Shown: piece by piece, positions 13,193 to 26,431 of the stretch
How the letters are laid out: the number at the start of each line of letters is the position of its first letter
Numbering within the stretch: position 1 is the first letter of the stretch
Source of the DNA: Seriola aureovittata
Taxonomy: Eukaryota > Chordata > Actinopteri > Carangiformes > Carangidae
Direction: 5' to 3'
Assembly: GCF_021018895.1 (NCBI RefSeq)
Contig: NC_079384.1
Span: 2,034,640-2,098,639, forward strand
Length of the DNA stretch: 64,000 nucleotides
Position numbers and translations under genes: made by a program
Notes under the pieces: generated by a model
Told to the model about the DNA's origin: nothing
Seen by the model: only the letters and a program-made list of their open reading frames with translations
The model's database searches: none

Positions 13193-16054
13193 TACATCTG
13201 TGAGTTTTATCTCAGCATGTTTCTGCAGAGTCACCGGCGTTGTGTCGGTGAACTGAACACGTCTGTTTACAACAACGTGAACGGAGGTAACGCACCAAAA
13301 CAACTGTTCAACCACCACCAAAAAACAGAAGAAGAGGAAGAGGAAGAGGAAGTGTGTTTCATGGCAGAACCAAGCATCAACCTCCAGGAGGCTGAAAGAT
13401 GAAGCTAAAAGCTGCAGTTCCTCTAATGACCACTAGAGTCCTGCTCCAACAGGGAGTCGACCCCCAGAGAATCCAATGTTCAAATGTCTTTACAGCAGAA
13501 ATAAACATGTTTATATTTCCTCCCTCATGACAGCTGTTTATATAACTCACCTCTTTACATTTCATTAAGGCTTAAAGTTATGAATAATTGAATCTTATAT
13601 CAAATGAAAAGACAGTTTCTGGGTTCAGGTTGGAGACGCAGCTCTGTGTGGTTCTGGTGTCGACAGGACCGGTTTGTAAAAAACTCTCCTTATTTTAAAT
13701 CAAGAAAACAACAAAATTCCCATGATCACGGTTTGTGTTTCTGTGCTCTGATCAAACACTGAGCAGGACTGTAACGCACTCGGCTCGTAGTTAATGGGCT
13801 GGAAATGTGAAGTTTCCAGGACGGCTCTGGAACCTCTCTGGTATCACATTTGATGGATGAGTGATAACAGTTAGACACAGTTGAACAGGAACCACTGGCA
13901 GTCGCTCTGATTCTGTGTCTCTAACCTTATTCTCTGCCATTTATTCCCCCCCCCCCCCCCTCCCTCCCTCCCTCCTCTGCCCCCCCCCCCCGTCCTCCCG
14001 GCTCGCGTGGAGCCGTTCAGCCTGTGATCATGGCTCTGGTCCACAACTCAGCGGACAGGCAGCCAATGACATCATACTTCACCGTGGATATGTGTGTGTG
14101 TTTGGGGGGGGGGGGGGTGTGACGGAAAGTGACACCCCTGGTCACTGTGACACACTATCTGCCTCACCCGCCGAGTTAATGCAGTGAGTCAGAGCCGCTG
14201 GAAGTTGTGAGTGCGTGTTGTGCTGTAATCCAACGATCTGCGACCTTTGACTGCAAGACCTCCATGTTTCCTTCTCTGTGACCATCACCCTGAAGTAAAT
14301 TACATCTTTATTGGATGTGAGCGAGGAGGAAGTGGAGCTGTCTGATGGCGCTTATCTACGCCTCAGTTCATACGGTGAAGATACGTTTTCCTGAAGCTGA
14401 TTCTTGTCGTTCGGAGTGGAACGTGCGTAAAACCACAGAGCCGAGCGTCTTCATCTCTAATCTGCGTGACATTTTAAATCGTTTGTCATAGAACTGCTGC
14501 GGTTTGAACAGAGCAAATCCGTAGACGGCGTTCTGTACACACACTGTGGACACCGTGACCGTACACGGGGTGATCATCGCAAGCTACGGAGGCATTTTGT
14601 GCTTCGGAGCTGTCGGCCCTGCGGTGAAATAAAGCTCCGCCGGGTGTAAACACTTCCTCGGGATCCGACGGTTGGAACTGACAGATGAAATACGTTTACA
14701 CTAAAACACTGCAGCCGTGTTTGCTTGCTTTTCAAAGTCAACTCTGAGTTTCCCAGTTGTGATTACGACTCGGATGTTGACGCGGACGCAGCTTTGTTTC
14801 CTATAAGAACAGCTGGTTATAAAGCTCACTGAGTATGTGCAGTAACGTTTCTCCCATCATGCCTTTGGCTCGTATTTAAATGATAACAGGTTTTCAAAGA
14901 TAACATTTAACAACATGTCATTTCTCAAATTAATGTGCAGAAATAAATCAGTGCCTTCAAACTTAATGTGAGGAGGAGCAGTTATAGCTTTGTCACACTG
15001 AGACAGATGACAAAGGATAACAAGTGACCAATAACTATATGACAATGAGAACCACAAGATCAAAAATATCCTTGTGTCGTTTATTCAGCTTTCATTCTTG
15101 CACATCTACAGCGTTTCGTTTGCTTTTACCGTACGAGGAACCTCGTGTTTAACAACATGTGGTGAGGACCTGTCCCTGCAATACCACGAGAGGCCACTGC
15201 GGAAGAATTGGCGGTGACGTATCCGGTGTCTGACACATCTACGGTGACAGACAGGAAAGGATTTGTGCGTCATGACTCAGCTCGCTCTGAGGAAACACTG
15301 TCTGGGGACTGAAAAGACCGAAACTTTGGAAAATATCTAAGTAATTTGGCTAACTTGGAACGCTACGGCCTCAGATTAGCTTCGGCTGAACTCGTTGCCA
15401 ATGTTTTGTTTTTCCTGGCAGCTAAACCACGTGCGGTGCCAGGAGATATTTTGCGTCCGTGATTAAGCTCTGAAACACTGTCTGGGGAACAAGAAGGACA
15501 TTTCAGACCCTGACTTAGGAAAATACCCTTTCAATTTGTTTAAGTAAGTGTAGTCACTGTAAGTCACGGCCATAACTCTTCAACATACATCTGACATGCA
15601 AGTAGCTGCTGGTTCTGGAAGTAAGTGTCAGTGCTGGGTAAGATATCCTCAATGTGCCTCTTTGTTCAACATAGAAACTCACGAACCTGCAGGATTATAT
15701 AACGATCGTATCGGTTTATGTTACAGCCACTAGTTGGTTTTTCCGATCAGTTTGACATGAGGATTGATTTAAATATTGAAATAGACGTGAAACTCAGTCA
15801 GCAGTGATGTGGAGACGAGGCTGAGCACGATGTGAACAACACATGGCACCGTAGCTGCTGAATTCATCCCAATTTCATTTATACAAATCTAAGAGTGAAT
15901 TTATTTAAGCTGCAGATTGTTAATGTTTTTTCTCAGCTGTGAAGCCTGGAGCTACTGTGACTGATGCACATGAAAGATTTTAATGGCAGGGTTTGAAAAC
16001 TCCCTGTTTACGATGCAGTGCTCCATGTTTAGTGTCTGCCGGTGTCCAATAAGC
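12632..16054. other. Gene-free flank with homopolymer and CA tracts
   Basis: No gene was seen. Simple repeats include G17 at 13,022-13,038, C-rich 13,946-13,991 and G14 near 14,104. The rest has no recognisable feature. Confidence 0.55.
13150..13189. repeat. (TG)20 microsatellite
   Basis: A 40-bp TG run. Confidence 0.95.
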
Positions 16055-16287
16055 TTGGGCTGATATACGATAATATTGGATATCGTGATATTTTCCTGCT
16101 ATATGCAATATTTTTTAATTATATTAAAATGTATTTATTTTATTTATTTGCAGTTTTACAGTTTTGCACAGTCCGCCCTGCTGCCTCATTTCACTGCTTT
16201 CCTAACCTGCCATGTGAAGAATCAAACTGAACTGCAGTTTAGCAGTTTACCTGAAACATGAAATACAACTAAATAATCACATGATAA
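16055..16287 (+). repeat. Dispersed fish-type repeat, copy B
   Basis: It shares the word order of the repeat at 1-205: ATATTGGATATCGTGATATTT, TATTTATTTGCAGTTTT, ACAGTCCGCCCTGCTGCC and CTGAAACATGAAATACAACT. Here the ATCGTGATATT part comes first, so one of the copies is rearranged or the flanks are repeated. Noncoding. Confidence 0.6.
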
Positions 16288-16752
16288 AAACTAGAATCAC
16301 CTCCTCCAGGTCGTTCCCTCCACCAACCAGACGTGTTGCAGGAAACATGGTGGCAGTCTCTCCCTCCTGAGCTACAGAGTTGAATAACGACCAGAAGTGT
16401 TCCTGCAGAACGTTGTGATGTCACAGTGAAGTTGACCTTTGACCTTTTTGGATATAAAATGTCATCGCTTCATTTTATCCTTTATAGACATTTGAGTTAA
16501 ATTGTGTCGTAGTCAGTGAATGAGTCTGTGAGTTATGGCCAAAAACATGTTTTGTGAGGTCACAGTAGTGAAATGGGCGTTCCTGGTATGTTGCACCGTG
16601 ACCTTGATCTTTGACCTTTGACCGCCAAAATCTAATCAGTTCATCTTTGAGTTCGAGTGAATGTTTGTGCCAAATTTGAAGATGTTTTCTCAATGTGTTA
16701 CTGAGATATCTCGTCCACGAGAATGGGACGGACGGACGCACATATGTCCGCT
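16288..16752. repeat. Dispersed repeat with DR1-type sites, copy 2
   Basis: It begins with TAGAATCACCTCCTCCAGG and has the same modules as 3,239-3,740, with TGACCTTTGACC at 16,433 and 16,612. It ends with GAGATATCTCGTCCACGAGA and GGGACGGACGGACG. Confidence 0.75.
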
Positions 16753-17239
16753 CCGTCAGATGTTTGTCCTTCGGAATTTCCTTTTAGAACTTTTCAGAAT
16801 AAAAGCTCACAATAGCTTGAAAAAAAACTGACCTTCTCACACTTTTATTTTTTAGGCAAAATCGCTACAGATGAAGTGATTCTGCGGGAAACTGTTGCTG
16901 CTCAGGAGATTTTATTTTTTTATTTTTTATTAAGAAATCATATCAAAATAATCTGGCGGACCAGATATTATTGCTGGCGGGCCAGTTTTGGCCCACGGGC
17001 CTCCAGTTGCCAGTCGCTCCCCGGCCCTCGGTGCAGACGGTCCACCCCGCTCCAGACCCGCTCCAGACCCCGCTGCCTCTCGGGCAAAGACAATTGCCAT
17101 AACCAATGAAGTAAAGGCAACAGTTTTTCACAGTTCACAATCCTGTTAGCTGAGTCAACAGTCCCAGCTTTGCTTTATCCTATTACTCTCAATCATGACA
17201 GTTTCCAAACCCACCACGGCTGGAAAGGTGTGCTGGGGT

Positions 17240-17241
<2 letters not shown>

Positions 17242-17296
<55 letters not shown>
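17242..17296. repeat. (CA)27 microsatellite
   Basis: A 55-bp CA run. Confidence 0.95.
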
Positions 17297-17302
<6 letters not shown>

Positions 17303-17717
17303 GCCTCTCTGAGAACCTTAGAACAACATTTGATCACGACCCACTGAGCGTCCCTGGGGTGTTAAAAGCAAGCAGCTCCGTGTAGCGGTTGGTGCCCCTT
17401 TGTTGTTTCAGCTTTCAGAATCGGGCAAAGAAGAAAAAAAGGTTTGTCTGACTGAATCACCTACTGCAGGAAAAATGATTTTAAAAAAAGGGCAACGTAG
17501 CGAATCAATGGGTCGGCTTGGTGATAGCGTAATTTCTTTCTGACAGGTTGCATACGTCAGGCCTCTCAACATCCCGCAGAGGGAAGATAGCACATGTGGC
17601 CGCGTGTTTGGTTTGAACGCCGAACGGCAAAAAATGTCACCCCTGATGAATGCTCCGCGGCGCTGATAAGACTTGCGAGCGCACAAACAACATACGACAC
17701 ACGTGCACACATGGGCA

Positions 17718-17718
<1 letters not shown>

Positions 17719-17762
<44 letters not shown>
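17719..17762. repeat. (CA)22 microsatellite
   Basis: A 44-bp CA run; the 177-aa minus-strand and 156-aa plus-strand frames across it are artefacts. Confidence 0.95.
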
Positions 17763-17766
<4 letters not shown>

Positions 17767-18607
17767 TATAAATAAGTCTCTGGTCCTCAATGGTCAAGTG
17801 GAGTCCAGCCCAGCAGATACCAGCTCTGTACCCAGGGATCAGTCTGTGGCCCGTGGCAACCCCGGTGTCTGCTCTCCGTCTGTCGGCCGGCTGCTCCCGG
17901 ATCAGAATACACAGCAGCAGGGCCTCAGTGGAGGGACACAAGTCCGACCTGGGATCAGCGTCTGGAGCAGCACGTTTTACTCTGTTCAGCGGACGTCAGT
18001 GGGGGAGGGAGGGGCCGGGTGGGGTCATACCAACAAAAACATGGCTCTGGTCCGTCTCCATTGAGAGGAAGAATGTGCTGGCTGACGGGCCGCTTGGAAG
18101 TGCTGGACCGGCTCAGAGATCCAGATAACTAAATATTTGTTCTGTTGGTCTCTGTCAGGTCTGTAATGATGCTGTGGTGGTGAGGCTGCAACATGTGACT
18201 CCTGGTCAAAGTCATGTGACTGAGATACCATTTTTATTTAACCCTTGGACTTGAGTTCGCTTGTTTCTGCTCCGCTTGTCACTTCTCTTTTAATAAAAAT
18301 TTTACAACATCCGACTGACAGTCTCATGTTTAGCTTCAATCTCCTGGTGTTAAGATGGATCTCCATCATGGCAGCAAAAGTCACCCACGGAATCACTTCC
18401 TCTTTAGCGATTTTGCCGCCAAAATAAAAGCGCAAGACACTTATTTTTGAGGAGTAAAGATTCTTTGTTTGGACCCTCATTGACTCGCACTGTACCAGGG
18501 TCCCTTTACAAGAGCGGGGGCCACGAGATCAGGTAACAAAGGACCCCTGCAAACGTCTTTACTAATCTGCAGTTAATCAAATCATCTACAGTGAACCTGG
18601 GGCTTTT

Positions 18608-18630
18608 GGGGGGGGGGGGGGGGGGGGGGG
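18608..18630. repeat. G23 run
   Basis: Homopolymer, with potential for G-quadruplex formation. Confidence 0.95.
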
Positions 18631-18864
18631 CACCGGGGGTCTGAGATAAACAGTCAGACTGTCACAAACAGGTACTGATACTGTGAAATGAAAAAAAATC
18701 ACAATATAGACTTAAACACAGAGACCCCCCCCTCTCTTCACCATCATGTGACCCTGTCTGGTGGAGAGAACCAGCTTTAATATCTTTATTTATTATTTCA
18801 CTCAGTTTCACATGGAGCACGTTCCTGTATGAATTTGGTTTGGCATAGAAACACATTCTGTATG

Positions 18865-18865
<1 letters not shown>

Positions 18866-18911
<46 letters not shown>
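18866..18911. repeat. (CA)23 microsatellite
   Basis: A 46-bp CA run. Confidence 0.95.
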
Positions 18912-18913
<2 letters not shown>

Positions 18914-19729
18914 TAGCATACGTCACCATGGATGTGCAACAGTCAGTTTACAATCAACAGACTCCTCCTCTGAGTCTGGGTCTGACTGAGTCTCTCTGAC
19001 GTTTCCTCCTCTCACCATCTTGATGCTCTCTGCTCTTTCACCTGTCCACCTGGAGCCAGCAGGTGGTGGGCGGGGCTCAAGGCCTGATCCAGGTTGATGA
19101 ATCAGGAAGTGAGAGGAGACGAGCTTCAGACTCAGTTTAATGTGTGAAAAACATGTTAAACTAAACATGGGGCTGCAGAGGATTTTAAACTTTTCTGTGG
19201 TTTCTGTGCAGAGCCTCGGAGTCAGAGGATGAAGGCCGCTGCCTCTGGATCTCTGTGATGATAATCTGACAGAGTTTGAGGAGGGAGCTGGTTTCATGTT
19301 GAAAGGTTTAAAAAGGTGCGAATGTCTGAGTGCTTCTGTGCTGCACCGTCAACCAGCCGCTGTAGCAGCACCTGACCTGTGCCATGCCACACTTTGATCC
19401 TCGCTGTTTGTCCTGGATTTATTTCAACTAATATAAAGACTTTCTATTTCAATTTCACTAATTTTTACTTAATTGGTTTCTCTTTATAACTCTGTCAAGC
19501 CAAATGAAAGACATTTGTTTGGCACGGACGCTCGTTCCCCTTGATGTTCCTTTCATCTGGGCCCATTAGTCACGGACACACACATTAACAACAACAAAGT
19601 CGACTTTGAGTTATTAAATTTCTGATAGTGAAGTTTTGGGAATACCACGTAAAGCCGGCCCATAGCCCTCGGTAATAGGCAGGAGTTAGAGTTAAGCTGT
19701 GGTGATGCAGGCCCGTCTCTCTGTGCTGA

Positions 19730-20180
19730 GGCCTCACAGACGTGCACCCCTCCTCCCCTGCCCACGCCGCCGTGGCCGCCCGCCAGCGCCTGCAGACTGC
19801 AGCGGAGGCAAAGTCAATTGGCGAAATCTAAACAACCACAAAAACACAAAACAGTGTCTCCCCGCGGCGTTTCAGGTTCACACATGATGTGGAGACAATC
19901 TATCTCCCTCGCACTCTTGTTGTGCTATGGGATTCCTTGTCAGATTGGTTGCAGCGCCGCCGTCTCTGAAAACGCGCTGACATTTCCAGCCCCGGCAGAA
20001 AGACGCGCGGCGCTCGGACCCACGGGCCTCAGACCTGATGCAGACGGAGCGAGGGGCGGGAAGGAGGCGCATGAGAGGAGACAGGAGGAGAGGCTGCTGG
20101 CTCGGCCTCATCTTTCTGTCACTTCTGGTTTGGATTCGGCTCGCTCCCCCTGGACTCCTTCATTATAAACCACAGAGGCG
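19730..20180. other. CpG-rich patch
   Basis: CpG dinucleotides are frequent (words such as CGCCGCCGTGG, GCGCCGCCGTC and ACGCGCGGCGC) in otherwise CpG-poor surroundings, about 7.5 kb before the myocd start. It could be a distal promoter, first exon or enhancer; no exon was recognised. Confidence 0.4.
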
Positions 20181-20988
20181 GGGGGGGGACCTGACTCCAC
20201 GTCTGGCTCCGTCTCACTCCTCCTCCCTCCCTCACCTCTTCCTCTCCTCTCCCAGTGTATTTCTGGCTCCTTTCTTCCTCTCACCTTCTCTCCATCCTCG
20301 CTGTGTTTTCCACGGTCTCCCGCCTCTCTGGCCGCCGGTGTCGTGGGAAACCCCTCTGTTTTCTGATAAGACTGATTGGCTGCTGATAACGGAATGAATC
20401 ACTCTCAGCTCTGTCTGTCGACGAGTCCAACGTCCGTCACGTGACCTCGAATCACCCCGCTTGACTTCCTACATTTTTTTTGACGGCGGAGCGAAATGAT
20501 AAATGATAGCTTAGAAAAACACGGCTTCATTTTCACTTCATCGCCGAGTCAGGAGACGTGAAGGAGGCGGACCGCGTGACGAACATAAGATCAGACAATT
20601 ATTTCTTTCTATGTCCCCGGTCGCCGCTTCGTTTACATTACAAACCGGCATGTTTCAGTCCGACCTGAGCAGCAGGAGGACGGTGTTCGACTCGTATCAG
20701 TGTCCAGCTGATCATTAAACTCTGATAGCATCCAGGAGCAGCTGCTACACAGTCGTAATCACGGCTCTTCGATGTTAATCTGGGAGACCATGATATAATG
20801 TAATTAATGAACCTGAACTGCCGGTGACGCCTTGTTCTCCAGCGTCCTGATTGGTCCTTTAAATCTACCTGAGAGCCGCCCAGCACAGCGACGATGAACA
20901 GAGCAGAGCTGCTACATGATACAGAGCAGCTCCACGGTGCTCACACTGATGTGACACAGCTGCTGTCCCTTTACATACATGCATACAT

Positions 20989-20989
<1 letters not shown>

Positions 20990-21051
<62 letters not shown>
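20990..21051. repeat. (CA)31 microsatellite
   Basis: A 62-bp CA run. Confidence 0.95.
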
Positions 21052-21056
<5 letters not shown>

Positions 21057-21181
21057 ATCCTGTGCACTCCTGACCCGACACCCTCAACTTTTGTCGACAA
21101 ACTCTTTATCTGCACTCTATCAAACCTCTATCTGCCATCCTCCTCTAATGAAACCCCACCCCCACCCTCGCCTCATCCTAC

Positions 21182-21182
<1 letters not shown>

Positions 21183-21220
<38 letters not shown>
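21183..21220. repeat. (CA)19 microsatellite
   Basis: A 38-bp CA run. Confidence 0.95.
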
Positions 21221-21222
<2 letters not shown>

Positions 21223-22296
21223 CTCCCCACCAGCTCCTTTTCTTCCAGTGCTTTTAACATATATATTCTCACCCCCCTCTTCATGGCAGGATTAAACTCT
21301 CAGGTTCTTGAAGGAGTCTTAAAACCGGGACATTAGTTTTAGCGTTAGCATTTTAGCACTTCCTGTCCCCTCGTCCTGAAAGTGTCCAGGTGTTACCAAT
21401 GTGTTTGTGGTTAGATGGCTGAAATAAAGTCTGTGTTTAACACAAGCTCAAGCTCTCGGTAGCATCTTCCACATCTCCACAGTTTCAGCATCGACTTGGT
21501 TCCTGAACTTATCGGTTCTTGCGACGTCTCTGTGGCAGCCTCGCCCCTGATTGGTCCAAACCGGTTGGAGGACCGTCTCTCTGTCGGCGGGAGGGATGGG
21601 GAGGACAGGTAGGATGAAGACAGAGCGATGAAGATGATTTCCTCTCCTCTGCTGCAGGATAGCAGCTGCTCCCATCATGTCCAGCACATGCTTCACTCAT
21701 ACAGCTCTGTAGAGACAGAGAGCATTCCAGTCTACGCCCGCCCCCCCCCCCCCCCCCCCGGTGACACTTTCTCAGCCGTATGTCAGAGGGACAGCTGGAT
21801 TCTGGGGGATGGCATATGAGCAGAGATATGTGGAGCATGTAGAATATGTGACTGTTCCTATCAGCGGCTCTGAGATCTGCGTCGCACCGATTCGTCAGTT
21901 ATCGGAGCCGACAGCGATGACGACGACGTTGTTAGAAACGTCCCAGACTCGTCGTATATAATAATTGTTTGTAATTCACTCGCTGGACGTTGTTTTTACG
22001 TGACGTTTTAACTGGTCACATCTGTTTTATCTAAAACACAAGAAATCACACTAAACACTAACAGTCCGTTCTTGATCTAAACGTCTGCGCCGGCGGCCAA
22101 TAAACATGTTCTGCTGCATTGTGGGATGTGTGTTTTTAACGTGCTCCATGCGAAAGGCGTTTGAGCTACTGCACATCACATGAGCGTCGTTTTGAAACAT
22201 GCATCATACATGACACGTTGCTGCACGCTTATTATAAATAATACACACTCAGATCTGTCTCACTGGAACACAAGCTTTTTCTCTTTGTCTTTTTTG

Positions 22297-22324
<28 letters not shown>
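22297..22324. repeat. (CA)14 microsatellite
   Basis: A 28-bp CA run. Confidence 0.9.
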
Positions 22325-22327
<3 letters not shown>

Positions 22328-22525
22328 CAGCTCCAGACAGTTCAGATGAGACTTGTCACGTCCATTGACATAGGGCCCAATTAAAGGGGAGGATTAAGCC
22401 AGGGCTGGGTGACCTCTTCAGGAATCTCTCCAAGACGCTGTGTGTACACTGTCAACCCTCTGACAGAGCTTCTCTTAAAGCACTTTCACCTGCTAATTAA
22501 GACGCTATGCACAAATGTAATGTAA

Positions 22526-22527
<2 letters not shown>

Positions 22528-22558
<31 letters not shown>
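22528..22558. repeat. (TG)15 microsatellite
   Basis: A 31-bp TG run. Confidence 0.9.
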
Positions 22559-22559
<1 letters not shown>

Positions 22560-25500
22560 CGCTGCACACACCAGACAAAAGCACCGGTGAATGTCAGTGA
22601 TAGATCTGCAGCCCAAGGAGCTTCTGTGTAAATATTTGACTTGAGCATTGTTCGGGGGTTTTGGAGCGAGCTCCAGCACACGTCACAGCTCAGAGGAGGG
22701 CGTGTCGTTTATAACATTAAAATATTACATGTTTTGGTGTGTGCATTTCGGCCGTGTGTGCGGTTGCTCCGGGCAACAAAAGCCAAGCAGTGTTTATGGT
22801 GTGAGGAGATTAGAATGGATAGCGGCGAGGCAGGAGCAGTGAGCTGTTGCTGGACAAAGCTCTCGATGACTGATTAGCGCTCAGTCGCTGCAGTTTTTAC
22901 ACAATGTGGAGAAAAGGCCCGGAGCGATCACACACTTCTCTGAGGTATTCTTTTTTATTTAGCAAACTAAAAAAAAAGGGGCATGGAAGGAAACTGGTGG
23001 ACATTTTAAGTGGAATAATAACTTAGGGACAAAAGCCCGGCCGGAGATGGGGCTCATGGGATAAACAGAGTGGACAGGAAAGGTTAAAAAAGGGAAAGGA
23101 GTCGACCGGCACTGAGATCAAACACAGGGAGGGATCACATGAAGACAGACGGGAAAATATTTTGTAATAAAGATAAATTTATGGGGTTAAAAAAACTTTT
23201 GTTATAAAAAACTTTTTGTGATAAAAGTTTTTGAAACTAGAACTGAAAAATGAGGCCACTACAAAAAAAAAAACATAATAATAAAAACACAATATAAAGA
23301 GTGAATCATGATAATGGTTCATCAAGTCAATTCTTCTGTTTCTTTACATTCGATTGTGACGAGCTTTGACCCGGAGGCTCAATTAACGTCTTTCAAAACT
23401 TTTCTAGCAAGTGTCCATTTCCTACGGAAGCCCAGAGGAACTTTTTCTATTCTAGTATTTATTTATTTATTTTTCTGCCAGGATCTTTTTCGGCCTTCAC
23501 TGATTAAAATACATTGACTGAACGGAATAATGATGTTAACTAGAAAATTACAGGGAAATTTTGATGGTTTGGTTAGGGTTAGGGTAAAACATCTTCTCTG
23601 TGTCACTGTAGCGATGACATCACGCAGCCCTTGGCTGTCAGAGGTCAGGAGCTGCCGTTGCCATGGCAATGTGAAAATCTGCCCAGAGTTTGGCTTCTAC
23701 GTGGCTTCAAACAACTGCAAATTATGAGAAAACCGTTACTTCTTTTCATAAACCGAAAAGACCGTGCCAGACACTGAAGCCAGAAGTTTCTTACAGTCTC
23801 TATTTTATTCAGATATTCCTTAAAATGAGTGAGTAAGCTCAGTGCGAAGACAGAGTGAGATTCTTTTGAAAAAAAAAGACGATTACATTAGGTGTCAATG
23901 AGAGTGAGACAGGTATTGCTGCCGGACTCGGCACCCCCGTTTAAATTTTGTGCAGACCCTGCCTGTCAAAGTTACATTTTATGAATCCCAACAACTATGT
24001 CTACATTTTCAGAAAGAATTATTTGTCTCCTTTTTACGGTTTGGCCGTGAGCTCGAGTTAAAAATAAAAATAAAGGTTATTTTTTACTGCTTCACGCACT
24101 CTAGCCAACTGACGCTTTCACTCTAACTTTGAAGAAAAAGTGATTTGCACTCCTCCTTTGAGTGCTCACAGTTTGAAAAGTTTACATGTTATGTAAAAAC
24201 AGTTCCTGTCTTTTTGAGAGCAGAAGTTTTCCTCCGTTTTATAGTTTGAATCACATTTCTACGTGCAGGTATGAGAGAGCTGGGTGACTCAGCAAAAAGG
24301 TGAAATTTGTGGGTTTTTAAAGAAAATTCCAATGCATTTCTAATGCATTATTTATTCCCAGTTTTTTGGGAGTAACTTTGGGAAAAATTGGAATTTTAAA
24401 ACCAAAAGTCATAGCACCTCTTTCGGGATCAAGACGCACGTTTTGATGTATATATTACTCAGCTATTCTAGCTGTAGAGGAGTCCCTCGGAGCTGAGCAC
24501 CCGTGGCACTAATTAACTTGCTAACACACATTATATGTAGGTTGTTTTTAGATTGCATGTAGAAATTAAAAGGAAACATTAATGCTTTTAGTCCGATACA
24601 GACTGGGCTACTGGTGCACTTCTGCCTCTTGTGGCCTGAATGAGTATTACAAAAACAAACACTTCCTGACCAGAAACAAAATAAGAATCAGCTGTTTTCA
24701 CAGATGAAAAGAAAATCCTTCAGGGCTTCTGTAATTTTCTTATTACTAGCAGATAAAAATATATCTATATATTTTGAATCAGTGACGAATTGAACTTGGA
24801 GTTTGGTTTTTGTCAACATTGGACTTATTCTTTAAAGCTGCATTAATTGATTTTTGGCAGGAACACATTATCACCTTATAAAGTTAGCATGGCTAATGTG
24901 TTAGCATTTCCACACGTTAGGCAGACATAGAACAACATTAACATTCAGACCACTTACCCTGAAACAAGTTTAATAATCAAATGCAAATTGTGTTTGTTAG
25001 TATTTTTAGAAATAAGATAAAATATCCTAAAATAAGGTTTTCTTGAGTCGCCCTTTGACATGAATCCAGACCTGTCCCGGGACACGTCCTCTGTCTCACT
25101 GTTTAGCCTGTCCATGTTCTCAGCAGTAACCACTGACCCCTTTAATCTGGGCTCAGTGAGACAGTCGTCCTTTAACACCTGCTGTGTCCCAAAAAACAAG
25201 GACACATACATGACGTTCTCACTTCGTTTTCCTGTGTTGGATTTTGATTATTTTAGCCTCACGCTTTCTGTCACTTTCCATGTTACGCTCAGATCACGTC
25301 CGGGTTTAAACAACTGCAGAGAAATCCTTAATGTGTTCAGCTGACGTCCGGTGTTGACGGACGTCCAGGAGGCTCAGCAGTTGGCTGACCGCGTCCTCAG
25401 AGGACAGTGGGCACAGAGCTGAGTTCAACACTGACAAATGTTTTTGGGCTGGTATGTGGGAGCCGGAGGAAGGGAAGCCTTGTTGAATACATGCTGGAGA

Positions 25501-26080
25501 ATCTGCTCTCATGCTGCACAAAAGATAAACCTCCTGCTTCTCAGCTGCTGGATGACTGACTGGGCTCAAGTGATGCTTTATAGTGCTGTACATTGATGAA
25601 TGGATGTAAAGAGTGCAGCTGGCTGACAGAGGTTAACACGGAATGATGTTTCTAAACTCAGGGCAGCAAATATGTTTCTATATAAACACGAATAAATGTC
25701 CAGACACATTAAGTTTTCTTAAAATACATTATCCCAGTCTTTATGTCCAAGTTTGGGTTACTTTAAAGGCCTGTGGTATTTGATGAATGATTTCTCCTCA
25801 AATCCAAGTTTAACACAGTTTTACAGTAAGTAATCGTTCCTCTCAGTATCTCTTGTATCATGTTTGTTTAGATAAATATTTTGTCTGTTTGAATTTGCTT
25901 CCTTGGTATCACATCTAAATATAGAGAAGGAAAAATTGATATGAAAAAAAGTTTATTATAATACAAACTAGTTATATAAGAAATTAAGCATAAAAGGAAA
26001 GTACAAAACTTCCCATGTACCATATCTCATAAGCCAAATAACAGTTTTGAGATAAAGCCTTGGGTTGCCCAGACGGGTAA

Positions 26081-26396
26081 ACAAATACAAAAGCCAGAAC
26101 ACAAATACAAAAACCACAACACAAATACAAAAACCACAACACAAATACAAAAACCACAACACAAATACAAAAGCCACAAGATAAATACAAAACCCACAAC
26201 ACAAATACAAAAACCACAATACAAATACAAAAACCACAACACAAATACAAAAGCCACAAGATAAATACAAAACCCACAACACAAATACAAAAACCACAAT
26301 ACAAATACAAAAACCACAACACAAATACAAAAACCACAAAATAAATACAAAAACCACAACACAAATACAAAAACCACAACATAAATACAAAAACCA
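26081..26396. repeat. 20-bp minisatellite, about 16 copies
   Basis: Units are near ACAAATACAAAAACCACAAC with a strict 20-bp period. Variants (AAGCCACAAG, ATAAATACAA, AACCCACAAC, CACAAT) recur in the same order 80 bp apart (26,161 and 26,241), a four-unit higher-order repeat. Because 20 is not a multiple of three and the unit has no stop on the minus strand, all three minus frames stay open; those hydrophobic ORFs are artefacts. Confidence 0.95.
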
Positions 26397-26406
26397 TTTG
26401 CCATTC

Positions 26407-26431
26407 ATTTGTGTTGTGGCTTTTGTATTGG
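26407..26431 (-). repeat. Inverted single unit capping the minisatellite
   Basis: About ten bases after the array, TTTGTGTTGTGGCTTTTGTA is the exact reverse complement of an array unit (AATACAAAAGCCACAACACAAA type), so array and cap can pair as a hairpin. Confidence 0.85.

Larger units (their letters stand above)
16753..26080. other. Gene-free flank with many microsatellites
   Basis: No exon was recognised on either strand. Besides the microsatellites listed there is a C19 run (21,741-21,759), a G23 run (18,608-18,630), two TTAGGG units at about 23,574 and a CpG-rich patch at 19,730-20,180. Confidence 0.55.

Noticed and set aside
17408..17941. 177-residue minus-strand ORF and its overlapping + strand frames
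   Set aside because: Their length depends on the CA/TG microsatellite (CV and TH repeats), and no domain is visible.
20038..20397. ORF with a signal-anchor-like stretch in the CpG-rich patch
   Set aside because: No homology recognised, Ser/Pro/Leu-rich low complexity, no splice context.
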